Positions 32,431-41,088 of a stretch of 52,394 nucleotides of DNA are shown one piece after another. The stretch lies in the NCBI RefSeq assembly GCF_900107215.1, contig NZ_FNPD01000012.1, positions 1 to 52,394 on the forward strand, in the 5' to 3' direction. The translations under genes were made by a program, and so were the position numbers. The stretch's first letter is position 1; every line of letters begins with the position of its first letter. The notes under the pieces are model-generated. The model was not told the origin of the DNA and ran no database searches. It saw only the letters and a list, made by a program, of their open reading frames with translations. Source of the DNA: Acetomicrobium thermoterrenum DSM 13490 (lineage in GTDB: Bacteria; Synergistota; Synergistia; Synergistales; Acetomicrobiaceae).

Positions 32431-33173
32431 TGTTGAAGGTTTGCGGTATCACAAAGATCTATCCTAACCTGACGGTGTTCAGGAATATAAATTTTTCCAC
32501 CGAACGCGGAAGCTTTGTCGTCTTTCTTGGCCCCTCGGGGTGCGGTAAAAGCACTCTATTCAGAGTCATAGCCGGGATAGAAGGAAGAGACAGCGGCCAT
32601 ATCGAATGGAAGGGCGAGAAGGTTAGCGATCTGAAGGACGAAGCCGCTATGATGCTGCAAAAGGACCTGCTTTTGCCTTGGTCCACCCTTTTGGATAACG
32701 TCTTGATCCCTGCAAAAGTCCTGGGCAAAGACCTTCAAAGGGAACGCAATAAGGCCATCGGCCTCCTGTCCCGTTTCGGCCTGTCGGGATTTGAAGATTA
32801 CTTTCCCTATCAAGTCTCGGGAGGAATGCGCCAAAGGGCGGCACTGGTGAGAACTCTTCTCTTCGACAGAGAAATACTGCTCCTCGATGAGCCTCTATCT
32901 GCCCTGGATGCCCTCACCAGGAGGTTGCTGCAGAAAGAAATCCTTCGCATCCAGCTAGAGTTTGAAAAGACCGTCCTGATGATTACTCACGACATCAAAG
33001 AGGCCCTCCTCCTCGCCGACAGGATATTTTTGCTGTCTCATCTGCCCACAGGAATCATCAAAGAAATAGACATGAGAGATATGCCTAAACCCAGGCAAAG
33101 CCTGGGGCCAAAGTTGGCCGCTATGGAAGAGGAAATATTCTCCATACTGAGAGGTGAGCTGGTAGATGCATAG
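32430..33173 (+). CDS. thiZ: Thiamine-precursor ABC transporter ATP-binding protein (ThiZ-type)
   Basis: The 247-aa ATPase has Walker A GPSGCGKST (34-42), Q-loop LQKDLLLPWSTL, signature VSGGMRQR, Walker B ILLLDEPLSALD and MITHD. It belongs to the nitrate/taurine/HMP-precursor subgroup. The TTG at 32430 follows AAGAGGAGG by ten nt; an ATG at 32394 lies inside the regulatory hairpin and is rejected. Its stop overlaps thiX by eight nt. The thiamine role rests on the TPP riboswitch and the ThiY-like partner. Confidence 0.9.
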   Translation: MLKVCGITKIYPNLTVFRNINFSTERGSFVVFLGPSGCGKSTLFRVIAGIEGRDSGHIEWKGEKVSDLKDEAAMMLQKDLLLPWSTLLDNVLIPAKVLGKDLQRERNKAIGLLSRFGLSGFEDYFPYQVSGGMRQRAALVRTLLFDREILLLDEPLSALDALTRRLLQKEILRIQLEFEKTVLMITHDIKEALLLADRIFLLSHLPTGIIKEIDMRDMPKPRQSLGPKLAAMEEEIFSILRGELVDA

Positions 33174-33909
33174 GAAGGCTCCCTTTCTTTTGATGACCTC
33201 CATCTTGGTCATATGGGAACTTGTGGTACGCCTTCTCGACGTACCCAAATTCATACTTCCCCCTCCCACAATCGTCCTACAGACAACTTTATTGCAGACT
33301 CCTCTTTTAGCCGGCCATGCCCTCGTAACAGCCCTGGAGATTGGCCTGGGCTTATGTTTAAGCCTTGCCATCTCACTGCCGCTTTCGATAATCATGTTCA
33401 AACATCCCTCCATAGATGCCGCCTTAACGCCATTCCTGGTCGCCTCTCAGGCGATCCCCGTGTTTGCCGTGGCACCTCTTTTGGTCGTTTGGTTCGGTTA
33501 TGGTCTTTTGAGCAAAATAGTCATGGCAACGATAGTGATCTTTTTCCCCCTTACGGTCTCCACATATTCTGGCTTTAAACAGGTCGATTCCGATCTGGAG
33601 ATCATCTTCGACCTCCTCGATGCCCCCTTCCGAAAAAAGATGAGGCTTCTCTACTGGCCCGCTGCTCTGCCGTCCTTTTTTTCAGGACTTAAGGTTGCAG
33701 TGGCAGTGGCCACCATCGGAGCGGTTCTGGGAGAATGGGTGGGAGCTCAAAGGGGGTTAGGATATTTGATGATTCAAATGAACGCAAGGTTGCGGACCGA
33801 TATGCTTTTCGCCGCACTGGTTTGGCTAAGTTTAATGGGCATGGGGCTTTGGCTGTTGGTCAGCAGATTGGAGAAACGCTTTCTCTTCTGGCTCAACAAC
33901 AAGGAATGA
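33166..33909 (+). CDS. thiX: Thiamine-precursor ABC transporter permease (ThiX-type)
   Basis: The 247-aa permease has about six membrane segments. Its cytoplasmic EAA-like loop is at about 148-165 (DAPFRKKMRLLYWPAALP), and GAVLGEWVGAQRGLGYLM is typical of the SsuC/ThiX family. The ATG overlaps the ATPase stop; GAGGTGAG is the SD. It should pair with the ATPase and the THI5-like binding protein. Confidence 0.9.
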   Translation: MHRKAPFLLMTSILVIWELVVRLLDVPKFILPPPTIVLQTTLLQTPLLAGHALVTALEIGLGLCLSLAISLPLSIIMFKHPSIDAALTPFLVASQAIPVFAVAPLLVVWFGYGLLSKIVMATIVIFFPLTVSTYSGFKQVDSDLEIIFDLLDAPFRKKMRLLYWPAALPSFFSGLKVAVAVATIGAVLGEWVGAQRGLGYLMIQMNARLRTDMLFAALVWLSLMGMGLWLLVSRLEKRFLFWLNNKE

Positions 33910-33979
33910 CTGATTCGAGACATAAGCTCCATTGGGTAACTGTAAATACATAATTATTCATGAATAGGAGGTTGTAAAA

Positions 33980-34906
33980 ATGAAACGGATGTGTTTGACA
34001 TTTTTGTTGATCCTGGCTCTTGCGGTCCCGGCGATGGGAAAGGAAATTACCCTGATCCTGGACTGGTTTCCCAACGTGGACCACATTCCGCTATATGTCG
34101 CACAACAGAAAGGATATTTCGACGAAGAGGGCTTAGAGGTAAAGATAATACCCCCATCCGAAAGCGCCGATGCTCTCAAGCTTGCAGCAGCAGGCAGAGC
34201 GGAATTGGGCATAAGCTACGAACCGCAGGCATTGGTAGCTGCATCGGAGGGAATACCCCTGCTTGTCGTGGGCAGACTTATTGGCCATCCTCTTTCCACA
34301 GTATTGTATATCGAAGGACGCGGCATCAATAAACCGCAGGATTTGAATGGCAAACCCATGGGATATACTGTTGCCGGAATGGAGGACGTGTTGGCTAAGG
34401 CATTTTGCGAGCTCAACGAAGTGACAGATTACGACCTGGTGCACGTAGAATTTGCTATTGTGCCTTCCCTCGTATCGGGAAGAGTTGACTCAGTCATGGG
34501 CGGCTTTAGAAACTACGAAGTGGTGGAACTGGAATTAAAAGGCTACAAACCCGGTTATTTTGCCCTGGAAGAACACGGCTTTCCCGATTATGACGAATTG
34601 GTCGTCGTTGCCAACCCCACTTTCGCAAAGAAAAATCCGGAAGCTATAAGATCCATCAGAAAAGCCCTTTCAAGAGCAACTGAATACACCTTAAAAAATC
34701 CGAAGGAGGCACTTGCGGTATACTTGAAGGCCGTCCCGGAATCCGATGAGAAGCTCGAAAAGCTGGCCTTCGAGAAGACACTGCCCTTCTATGCTGAAAG
34801 CCAAATTTTGGATGCAGAACGCTGGAGGACCTTTGCCGACTTTGCGCATAAAGTCGGCCTCATCGAGCGCCCCGTAGATGTGGAGCCTCTCCTGTGGAAG
34901 GATTAA
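33980..34906 (+). CDS. thiY: Pyrimidine-precursor binding protein (ThiY/NMT1-like)
   Basis: The 308-aa periplasmic protein has a signal peptide (about 1-20) and then ITLILDWFPNVDHIPLYVAQ, the hallmark of NMT1/THI5-like binding proteins. ThiY binds formylaminopyrimidine, a salvageable degradation product of thiamine. AAAGRAELGISYEPQALVAA and GRVDSVMGGFRNYE fit the fold. The SD is AGGAGG. A 70-nt gap follows the permease. The ligand may be another pyrimidine. Confidence 0.88.
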   Translation: MKRMCLTFLLILALAVPAMGKEITLILDWFPNVDHIPLYVAQQKGYFDEEGLEVKIIPPSESADALKLAAAGRAELGISYEPQALVAASEGIPLLVVGRLIGHPLSTVLYIEGRGINKPQDLNGKPMGYTVAGMEDVLAKAFCELNEVTDYDLVHVEFAIVPSLVSGRVDSVMGGFRNYEVVELELKGYKPGYFALEEHGFPDYDELVVVANPTFAKKNPEAIRSIRKALSRATEYTLKNPKEALAVYLKAVPESDEKLEKLAFEKTLPFYAESQILDAERWRTFADFAHKVGLIERPVDVEPLLWKD

Positions 34907-34936
34907 AGATTCTGGAGAAGAAAGCAGGAATGTAAA

Positions 34937-35449
34937 ATGACAAAGACCGCGCTAAGAAATCTAATTTTAGCGGCCTTGTTCGCCGCAATGGCCGTTCTCC
35001 TTTCGGGATTGAGCATTCCCGTCGGTCCGACACGCTGTTTCCCCTTTCAGCATGCCATAAATGCCATAGCGGGAGTGCTTCTCGGCCCCTGGTGGGCAGG
35101 AGGCGCAGCGTTGACTACGAGCATAATACGAAACGCTTTGGGTACGGGGACCCTTTTTGCCTTTCCTGGGAGCATACCCGGCGCTTTGGTAGTTGGCATA
35201 ACGGCAAAGGTCTTCAAGGACAAGAAACTGTACGCAGCTTTAACAGAGCCCGTCGGTACCGGCATCATCGGAGCGATTTTAAGCGTCTACATCTTAGCCC
35301 CATCGATCGGCAAAGAAGCTACTTTATGGTTAGTGATGCCGGCTTTTCTCTTAAGCAGCGTTCCGGGTTCACTGTTGGGCTTCGCTCTCCTCGTCGCTTT
35401 GGACAGGACGAGATGGTTTCAAAAAAACATTGGCAAAACGCTTACGTAA
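34937..35449 (+). CDS. thiW: Thiazole/thiamine ECF S-component (ThiW)
   Basis: The 170-aa membrane protein has about five hydrophobic segments. The ThiW signature IPVGPTRCFPFQHAINAIAG is at 27-46, followed by LLGPWWAGGAALTTSIIRN and FAFPGSIPGALVVG. ThiW proteins are thought to be the substrate-binding part of an ECF transporter for hydroxyethylthiazole. The ECF ATPases and T subunit are not in the window. It lies 30 nt after thiY and 42 nt before exbB. Confidence 0.9.
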   Translation: MTKTALRNLILAALFAAMAVLLSGLSIPVGPTRCFPFQHAINAIAGVLLGPWWAGGAALTTSIIRNALGTGTLFAFPGSIPGALVVGITAKVFKDKKLYAALTEPVGTGIIGAILSVYILAPSIGKEATLWLVMPAFLLSSVPGSLLGFALLVALDRTRWFQKNIGKTLT

Positions 35450-35491
35450 TGCTAACCTTCTCTATATACGAGAACGCAGAGGTGGTAATCT

Positions 35492-36121
35492 TTGGAATTC
35501 ATCGACGTCATAAAGATGGGCGGTCCCAGCATGTACGCCATCCTGGCAGTCTCTATCGTCGGGCTTGCCGTGGTATTGGAGCGGATTTGGTTTTACGCCA
35601 AGTCTTGGACGAACCCGGAATTATTGGAACGCAAATTGGGGGAACTTCTGTACAAGGGAGATGCCGAGGCAGCTGCTTCTTTGGTACGCGAAAAGGAGAG
35701 CTCCTTGCACCGTCTTTTTAGGGCAGCTATAGATCACTGGCTGGCGCCGCCAGAGGCATTGAAGATGTTGCTGGAACAAGAGGTTCGCCATGAGCTTTAC
35801 AGATGGGAAAAGGGATTAACCCTTCTTTCCACGGTGGCCAGAGTAACGCCTTTATTGGGGCTTTTAGGCACCGTGCTGGGAATTGTCGACGTCTTCCGCT
35901 CCGTCGCCGAATCGGAGGGCCCCACCAATATGGCCCTGCTTGCCTCAGGCATATGGGAAGCCCTGCTGACAACCGTCGCGGGCCTTGCGGTAGCGATACC
36001 TGCCGTCTTGTGCTATTCCTGGTTTTCCTCCAAAATCGATGCTCTCGAGGAGTCCCTTTGGAGGGGATCCGATTTCATTTTGCGGGAAAAGATGTTAAGA
36101 GGAAGGACAGAACATGATTGA
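35492..36121 (+). CDS. exbB: ExbB/TolQ-type proton channel
   Basis: The 209-aa inner-membrane protein powers TonB with the proton gradient. It has three membrane segments (about 13-35, 110-135 and 150-175) with the conserved LLSTVARVTPLLGLLGTVLG and EALLTTVAGLAVAIPAV. The TTG start at 35492 follows AGAGGTGG. It is 42 nt behind thiW with no visible terminator, so it may share the TPP-controlled transcript. It overlaps the BtuF-like gene by eight nt. Confidence 0.92.
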   Translation: MEFIDVIKMGGPSMYAILAVSIVGLAVVLERIWFYAKSWTNPELLERKLGELLYKGDAEAAASLVREKESSLHRLFRAAIDHWLAPPEALKMLLEQEVRHELYRWEKGLTLLSTVARVTPLLGLLGTVLGIVDVFRSVAESEGPTNMALLASGIWEALLTTVAGLAVAIPAVLCYSWFSSKIDALEESLWRGSDFILREKMLRGRTEHD

Positions 36122-37001
36122 CGTCAAAAAAATTTCGTTTTTTTTGTTCTTCCTGTGTATCTTATCAATACAGACATTGACTCCTCATGCAGAGGCTGAC
36201 GCAAAGGAGGGCTACAAAAGGATAGTCTCTCTCTCTCCCAGTATAACGGAGTCGCTTTATGCACTGGATTATTTCGATCGCGTGGTAGGGGTTACGGATT
36301 ACGACACCTATCCCCCGGAGGTATCGTCCGTAAACAGCGTCGGAGGCAGCGTCGACCCTTCCCTCGAGAAGATCCTCTACCTCAAGCCGGACCTGGTCAT
36401 AGGAGAGAGGAATTTTCACCACGATTTGCTGGAACACATTGAAAGCTTTGGAATAGATACCTTGGAACTCACACTACACCACAGACTGGATGACGTAAAA
36501 GAGGCATTTTTCGAGATAGCAAAAAAGGTAGGGAGAACCGATAGGGCCGAAGAAGTGTGGAAGGACATCGAAAGGGGATTAACGGACAAAAGACGCCATA
36601 CGACAAATAAATCGCAAAAAGAGGCATCGATGTTGGTGGTCGTATGGCACGATCCTCTTATTGTCGCCGGCGGGTGGAGCTACATAGGAGACATCATGAA
36701 AGCTATAGGCATAAAAAATGCTGCCGAAAGCAAAGAATATTCCTTCCCCGCCATAAGCAGGGAGGAGCTTCTTTCCTACGATCCCGATGTTATATTTCTG
36801 GTCAGATCAAAAATAGGAATGTCCACGACTGTTGAAGACTTCATAAAAACGATAGAGGGCCTCCCGATAAAGGCAAAGGAAGGGGGCGTTGTCTCCCTGG
36901 AAGCCGAGGTCCTCCTTCATCCTGGACCCAGAGTGCTTGAAAGCGCGGACATTCTTTTAAAAGCCCTGAAGCTGGGCCTCCGGGAGGGAGAGCTTAAATG
37001 A
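36114..37001 (+). CDS. btuF: BtuF-like periplasmic binding protein
   Basis: The 295-aa protein has a signal peptide (about 1-28) and the class III fold of metal-chelate/vitamin B12 binding proteins. YKRIVSLSPSITESLYALDY is at 34-53, GGSVDPSLEKILYLKPDLVI near 82, and a long central helix (DRAEEVWKDIERGL) joins the two lobes. It is placed between exbB and exbD with overlaps on both sides (8 nt and 4 nt). No permease or ATPase partner is in the window. Cobalamin is the likeliest ligand given BtuB and MetH nearby; heme or siderophore is possible. Confidence 0.82.
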   Translation: MIDVKKISFFLFFLCILSIQTLTPHAEADAKEGYKRIVSLSPSITESLYALDYFDRVVGVTDYDTYPPEVSSVNSVGGSVDPSLEKILYLKPDLVIGERNFHHDLLEHIESFGIDTLELTLHHRLDDVKEAFFEIAKKVGRTDRAEEVWKDIERGLTDKRRHTTNKSQKEASMLVVVWHDPLIVAGGWSYIGDIMKAIGIKNAAESKEYSFPAISREELLSYDPDVIFLVRSKIGMSTTVEDFIKTIEGLPIKAKEGGVVSLEAEVLLHPGPRVLESADILLKALKLGLREGELK

Positions 37002-37393
37002 GATCGAAAAGGAGATCTTCCCCGGAAATAGAACTGACGCCTTTGGTGGACGTGGTGTTCCAATTGATAATTTTTTTCGTCCTGACGGCAGCCTTCGTCC
37101 AGGGAAGCATTACTGTATCGTTACCTGAGGGTACTGGTCAGCCGGTGTCTCAGACGCCTCTCGTTATAAACGTCGATCAAAATGGAGAAATCTTTGTCAA
37201 CGACGAAAAGGCAGAAATCCCGGAAGCGGTAGACCTTGCAAGAGAAGTGGTAAGCAAAGGCAGGCCGATCCTCCTTGCAGGGGACAAAAGGACGCCCTAC
37301 GAAGCCATTGTCCGTGTATTGAACGCCCTTAAAGAAGGAGGAATCGACGAAATATCCCTTGCGGTGGGAGGAGGCGACAAGGGGACCCCATGA
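36998..37393 (+). CDS. exbD: ExbD/TolR-type biopolymer transport protein
   Basis: The 131-aa protein has the N-terminal ELTPLVDVVFQLIIFFVLT (11-29), with the membrane aspartate (Asp18) that carries protons. A periplasmic ExbD domain follows. It overlaps the BtuF-like and tonB genes by four nt each (ATGA). It completes the ExbB2-5/ExbD/TonB motor. Confidence 0.93.
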   Translation: MRSKRRSSPEIELTPLVDVVFQLIIFFVLTAAFVQGSITVSLPEGTGQPVSQTPLVINVDQNGEIFVNDEKAEIPEAVDLAREVVSKGRPILLAGDKRTPYEAIVRVLNALKEGGIDEISLAVGGGDKGTP

Positions 37394-38184
37394 TGGGCAA
37401 TATCGGGAAATGGATAGGACCATTGACCTTAAGTTTTTTAATTCATTTGGCACTTTTCTGGCACCTGGAAATCCCAAAGCCTCAAGCTCTGCCACAAAGG
37501 ACGGATAGTGTCATTGCCATCAGGCTTGCAAATACGAACGAGGCCGAAAAGACCTCAAGGATTGCAGAGGATAAAGATCCTGGCCCAACAAAACCTTCCT
37601 TGCCTGACAAGCCCGCAGAGACGAAGGACTACAAGGCAAAGGAAGACAAAGCAAAGGAAGACAAAGGGACTACAAAGCTAACAAAGAAACCTGCGTCCAA
37701 GAAGCCTTTGGCTGAAAAAGAAAAGAAGGCTCCGGCAAAGGAACGTTCTCCAGAGAATATCGACGTAAAGGCCGCAGACTCGACTGCATCGCCTGCAGAG
37801 GTGGCAAAGCCCCTCCCAAGGGAAAGTGACGGCAGCAATTCTCAACCTTCGCCACTTCAAGAAGACCTTAAAGGCCAACCCGAAATCCCTTCAACTTTTT
37901 CCGACAATCCCCAACAACCTATTGCAGTGGCCAGCGAACTTGACATCCTTCGAAGCGTCAAACCCATCTATCCTCTTATATCCAGAAGACGAGGGGAAGA
38001 GGGAACTGTCATCGTATATGTGCGACTTTCTTCCGACGGCAAGGTAAAGGAAGCCAGGATACATCGTTCCAGCGGTTTTGATTTGCTCGATGAAAGCGCC
38101 CTAAAGGCCGTCAAGCAGTGGATATTTAAATCTTCGGAAGAAAAAGAGGTTCTAGTGCCGGTCGTCTTCAAGTTAAATCCCTAA
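37390..38184 (+). CDS. tonB: TonB energy transducer
   Basis: The 264-aa protein has an N-terminal membrane anchor (about 11-27), a long Lys/Pro/Glu-rich spacer with repeated KAKEDK units (about 78-90) and a C-terminal TonB domain: VKPIYPLISRRRGEEGTVIV, then SSGFDLLDESALKAVKQW and VVFKLNP. It spans the periplasm and pulls on TonB boxes of receptors such as the BtuB-like protein at 46872-48731. It is the last gene of the plus-strand run. Confidence 0.93.
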   Translation: MMGNIGKWIGPLTLSFLIHLALFWHLEIPKPQALPQRTDSVIAIRLANTNEAEKTSRIAEDKDPGPTKPSLPDKPAETKDYKAKEDKAKEDKGTTKLTKKPASKKPLAEKEKKAPAKERSPENIDVKAADSTASPAEVAKPLPRESDGSNSQPSPLQEDLKGQPEIPSTFSDNPQQPIAVASELDILRSVKPIYPLISRRRGEEGTVIVYVRLSSDGKVKEARIHRSSGFDLLDESALKAVKQWIFKSSEEKEVLVPVVFKLNP

Positions 38185-38265
38185 GTACCAGACAAATCGA
38201 TCGAACTGTTCCTCATTCATAGATTATTAAAATAGTTTTTATTTTAAATCAATAACCGCTAGTTT

Positions 38266-38293
38266 TTTCGATAAAAAGAAATTTTTATCGAAA
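38266..38293. repeat. AT-rich inverted repeat upstream of the symporter gene
   Basis: TTTCGATAAAAA (38266-38277) and TTTTTATCGAAA (38282-38293) are a perfect 12-bp inverted repeat with a 4-nt loop. It lies about 30 nt upstream of a TATAAT box near 38321. It could be an operator or a weak terminator after tonB. Confidence 0.5.
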
Positions 38294-38372
38294 TGTAACA
38301 GCAAGATCAGGCAACATGCAGTATAATTAAAACAATCCATAAAATCCACTTCAATAGAGGGAGGGTGATCTT

Positions 38373-39656
38373 ATGTCAGAGGGAGAAAAAAAGAGGGGCT
38401 TTATGGGTTGGTACTTTGGATCGAATTTGCTCATTCGAATATTGCTGGGACTCATATTAGGTATAGCGGCAGGATTGCTTCTTAAGGACAAGATACTTTG
38501 GGTGCAACCCTTCGGGGATTTATTCATTAGACTCCTTAAAATGATAGTCGTTCCAGTAATACTCTTTAGCCTTATCGTCGGAACGGCGAGCATAAGCCCC
38601 TATCGCCTGGGCAGGGTAGGAATAAAAATAATCATCTATTATTTGATAACCACAGTCTTTGCCGTTGCCATAGGCTTGATCTTCGCCAACTTGTTTAAAC
38701 CGGGTCTGGGGTTAGATTTGGCGGGCGCCGAAGCGGGAGGATTTGAACTGAAAAGACCTTCCCTGGTGAATACTTTCTTGAACATAGTGCCGACAAATCC
38801 CGTCGAGGCCTTGTCCAAGGGAGATGTGTTGCCCATAATCTTCTTCGCCCTGCTTTTTGGAATAGGCCTTTCCCTGTTACGGGAAAGCGAAAAGGAAGAG
38901 CTCAGAACATCGGCTAACATCGTATATAATTTCGCCAACGGAGCTGCAGAGGTAATGTACAAGATCGTAAGGGGGATAATGGAATACGCTCCCATTGGCG
39001 TGTTTGCTTTAGTAGCTGTAGTCCTGGCGAAGGAGGGCCCGAGGGTCATAGGACCCTTAGCGACGGCAGTGGGCGCGGAATATCTAGCTATTGTAGTCCA
39101 CGTAGCGGTAGTTTACGGGCTAATACTCCGGTTTTTTGGATTGCGCCTCAGCAAGTTTCTGGCTCACGCAAAGGAAGCCATTATAACAGCCTTTGTAACG
39201 AGAAGCAGTAGCGGAACATTGCCGGTATCCATGGCCTGCGCTGAAAATATGGGCATATCCAAAGGCACCTACTCCTTTACGCTCCCCCTTGGAGCCACCA
39301 TCAATATGGACGGTACGTCTATTTATCAGGGAGTTTGCGCTCTCTTTATAGCTTTTGCCGTTGGTCATCAATTGCCCCTTTCGGATCAGTTGATAGTAAT
39401 AGTAACAGCCCTGCTTGCCTCCATAGGCACAGCCGGAGTGCCGGGTGCAGGTGCTATTATGCTGCTTTTGGTGTTAAATTCCGTAGGTTTGCCCGTAGAA
39501 CCCGGAACGCCCGTAGCTGCTGCTTACGCAATGATATTGGGTGTTGACGCCATATTTGACATGGGAAGGACCTGTATTAACGTAACGGGAGACCTCGTTG
39601 GAACGAGCGTCGTCGCAAAAAGCGAAGGTGACCTGGATATATCTAAATGGTCTTAA
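38373..39656 (+). CDS. Dicarboxylate/glutamate:cation symporter (DAACS family)
   Basis: The 427-aa membrane protein belongs to the GltP/DctA family. It shows the re-entrant loop HP1 with SSSGTLPVSMACAE (near 282), the NMDGTSIYQG motif (TM7, cation and substrate contacts) near 309, and HP2 GTAGVPGAGAIML near 352. Late GVDAIFDMGRTCINVTGD carries the substrate-binding Asp and Asn. It imports glutamate, aspartate or C4-dicarboxylates with Na+ or H+. The SD is GAGGGAGGG. It is monocistronic and closed by a terminator. Confidence 0.93.
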   Translation: MSEGEKKRGFMGWYFGSNLLIRILLGLILGIAAGLLLKDKILWVQPFGDLFIRLLKMIVVPVILFSLIVGTASISPYRLGRVGIKIIIYYLITTVFAVAIGLIFANLFKPGLGLDLAGAEAGGFELKRPSLVNTFLNIVPTNPVEALSKGDVLPIIFFALLFGIGLSLLRESEKEELRTSANIVYNFANGAAEVMYKIVRGIMEYAPIGVFALVAVVLAKEGPRVIGPLATAVGAEYLAIVVHVAVVYGLILRFFGLRLSKFLAHAKEAIITAFVTRSSSGTLPVSMACAENMGISKGTYSFTLPLGATINMDGTSIYQGVCALFIAFAVGHQLPLSDQLIVIVTALLASIGTAGVPGAGAIMLLLVLNSVGLPVEPGTPVAAAYAMILGVDAIFDMGRTCINVTGDLVGTSVVAKSEGDLDISKWS

Positions 39657-39667
39657 GCTCAACAAAT

Positions 39668-39706
39668 AATAAGAGGGAGAAAAGAATCTCCCTCTTATTT
39701 GTTTAT
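39668..39706 (+). terminator. Bidirectional terminator between symporter and pssA
   Basis: AATAAGAGGGAGA (39668-39680) pairs with TCTCCCTCTTATT (39687-39699), and T-rich tails flank it on both strands. It serves the plus-strand symporter and the minus-strand gyrA-psd-pssA transcript. Confidence 0.88.
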
Positions 39707-40450
39707 TTATCGATGGTCCGTAACTTCGTCTCCCTTCAAAGAAAGCCACTTACCCCAATCGATCCCTACAGGACCGCTGCAGACGTATATCAGCATGTAA
39801 GCCAAAGGAGACTTTTCCTTCAGCAATATCGAAAGGCTTATAAAACAACTAAGCAAAAACAGGAGCCTGAAAACATTTATGTTATCCCTGCTCAACTGCT
39901 TCAAGCTTGAGTAGGATATGTTCGAGATCATCAGGGCCCCGGTCCCCGTTGCTATTATTGCAGCCCCGAGGGAGGGCAAGATCACGCCCGAAATAACGAA
40001 GGAGGTCAAAAACAAACCCGCAGCAGGGATTGGAAGCCCCTGAAAACTTCCGCTTGTATGTACCACATTAAATCTGGCTAACCGCAGTGCCCCGCACAAT
40101 ACGAAAAAGGCAGTTCCAAGGGCGCCCAGGATACCGCTTGACGGGTATAAATATGAGACATAAAAAATCAGGCCGGGCACAACTCCGAAGCTGACCACAT
40201 CGGCCAAGCTGTCAAATTCCATCCCAAACGCGCTGTCTCCTCCCAACGACCTTGCCACCTTTCCGTCCATCAAATCGAAAAATGCGGCCATGAGGATCAA
40301 CCAGGCGGCCGGCATCAGGTGATCATGAAACACCAAAATCAATGACATGATGCCACATAAAATATTTCCGCTCGTGATCATGTTGGGAAACAATTTGCGC
40401 AGAGAGATGGGTTTTTTTAACATTCTCTTTCTATGAACTTTTCTGTTCAA
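39707..40450 (-). CDS. pssA: CDP-diacylglycerol-serine O-phosphatidyltransferase
   Basis: This type II (membrane) PS synthase makes phosphatidylserine. The CDP-alcohol transferase motif is complete: DLMDGKVARSLGG followed by FGMEFDSLADVVSFG (about 62-90). There are several membrane segments in 247 aa. I chose TTG 40450, eight nt behind AAGGGAG; an ATG at 40468 would start inside the SD. It overlaps psd by 20 nt, so the product is handed directly to the next enzyme's partner gene. Confidence 0.92.
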   Translation of the reverse strand: MNRKVHRKRMLKKPISLRKLFPNMITSGNILCGIMSLILVFHDHLMPAAWLILMAAFFDLMDGKVARSLGGDSAFGMEFDSLADVVSFGVVPGLIFYVSYLYPSSGILGALGTAFFVLCGALRLARFNVVHTSGSFQGLPIPAAGLFLTSFVISGVILPSLGAAIIATGTGALMISNISYSSLKQLSRDNINVFRLLFLLSCFISLSILLKEKSPLAYMLIYVCSGPVGIDWGKWLSLKGDEVTDHR

Positions 40451-41087
40451 CGATATCACTCCCTTCATCCTCTAAAACCATGCCTATAACGCTGCTTCCG
40501 GCCTTGACCCTATCGCCAATCTTTACGATTGGCTTTACGCAAGGCGGAAGATAAACATCGACTTTTGAACCAAATTTTATCATGCCATAGGCTTGTCCCT
40601 TGGCCATGAATTGATCCACCTTCACTCTACACGCTATTCTCCTTGCCAGCAAGCCTGCAATCTGCACAAGCAAAACATTACCATGTTTTGTCTCGAGACC
40701 GGTATATAACCTTTCGTTGATCTCCGAGGACTTGGGAGCAAAGGCCACCAAATGTTTACCCTTCCGATACTTCAAAAAGGATATCTTCCCTTCATAGGGA
40801 ATGCGATTCACGTGCACGTCGGCCACCGTCATGAATATGCCTATCTTGATAGAATTACCGACGAAGGGAATGTCAGTGCTTTCAACCTCTACGACCTTCC
40901 CATCCGCTGGACTTACAAAGGCTAAGGGGTCACTTGGAACTTCGACATGGGGCTCCCTGTAAAACCACGCCAAAAATAACGCACACAACCCCATGAAACC
41001 TCCCAAGACAGGAGATATAAGCCAAGCGCCGCAGGCCATAAAAACAGCTGCTGCGATCGGGACTACCCCCTCTGAAGCTATCTTCAT
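40431..41087 (-). CDS. psd: Phosphatidylserine decarboxylase
   Basis: This pyruvoyl enzyme turns phosphatidylserine into phosphatidylethanolamine. The 218-aa proenzyme is the short form. Self-cleavage is expected between Gly173 and Ser174 in KFGSKVDVYLP. Other family motifs are SPADGKVVEVE, FMTVADVHVNRIPYEG and the two N-terminal membrane segments. The ATG at 41087 follows GGAGG, and the gyrA stop is two nt away (TAGCATG). It is coupled both to gyrA and to pssA. Confidence 0.93.
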   Translation of the reverse strand: MKIASEGVVPIAAAVFMACGAWLISPVLGGFMGLCALFLAWFYREPHVEVPSDPLAFVSPADGKVVEVESTDIPFVGNSIKIGIFMTVADVHVNRIPYEGKISFLKYRKGKHLVAFAPKSSEINERLYTGLETKHGNVLLVQIAGLLARRIACRVKVDQFMAKGQAYGMIKFGSKVDVYLPPCVKPIVKIGDRVKAGSSVIGMVLEDEGSDIVEQKSS

Positions 41088-41088
41088 G

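Noticed and set aside
37621-37670. Repeated KAKEDK codons in tonB as a DNA repeat of interest
   Set aside because: Low-complexity Lys/Glu repeats are normal in the TonB periplasmic spacer.
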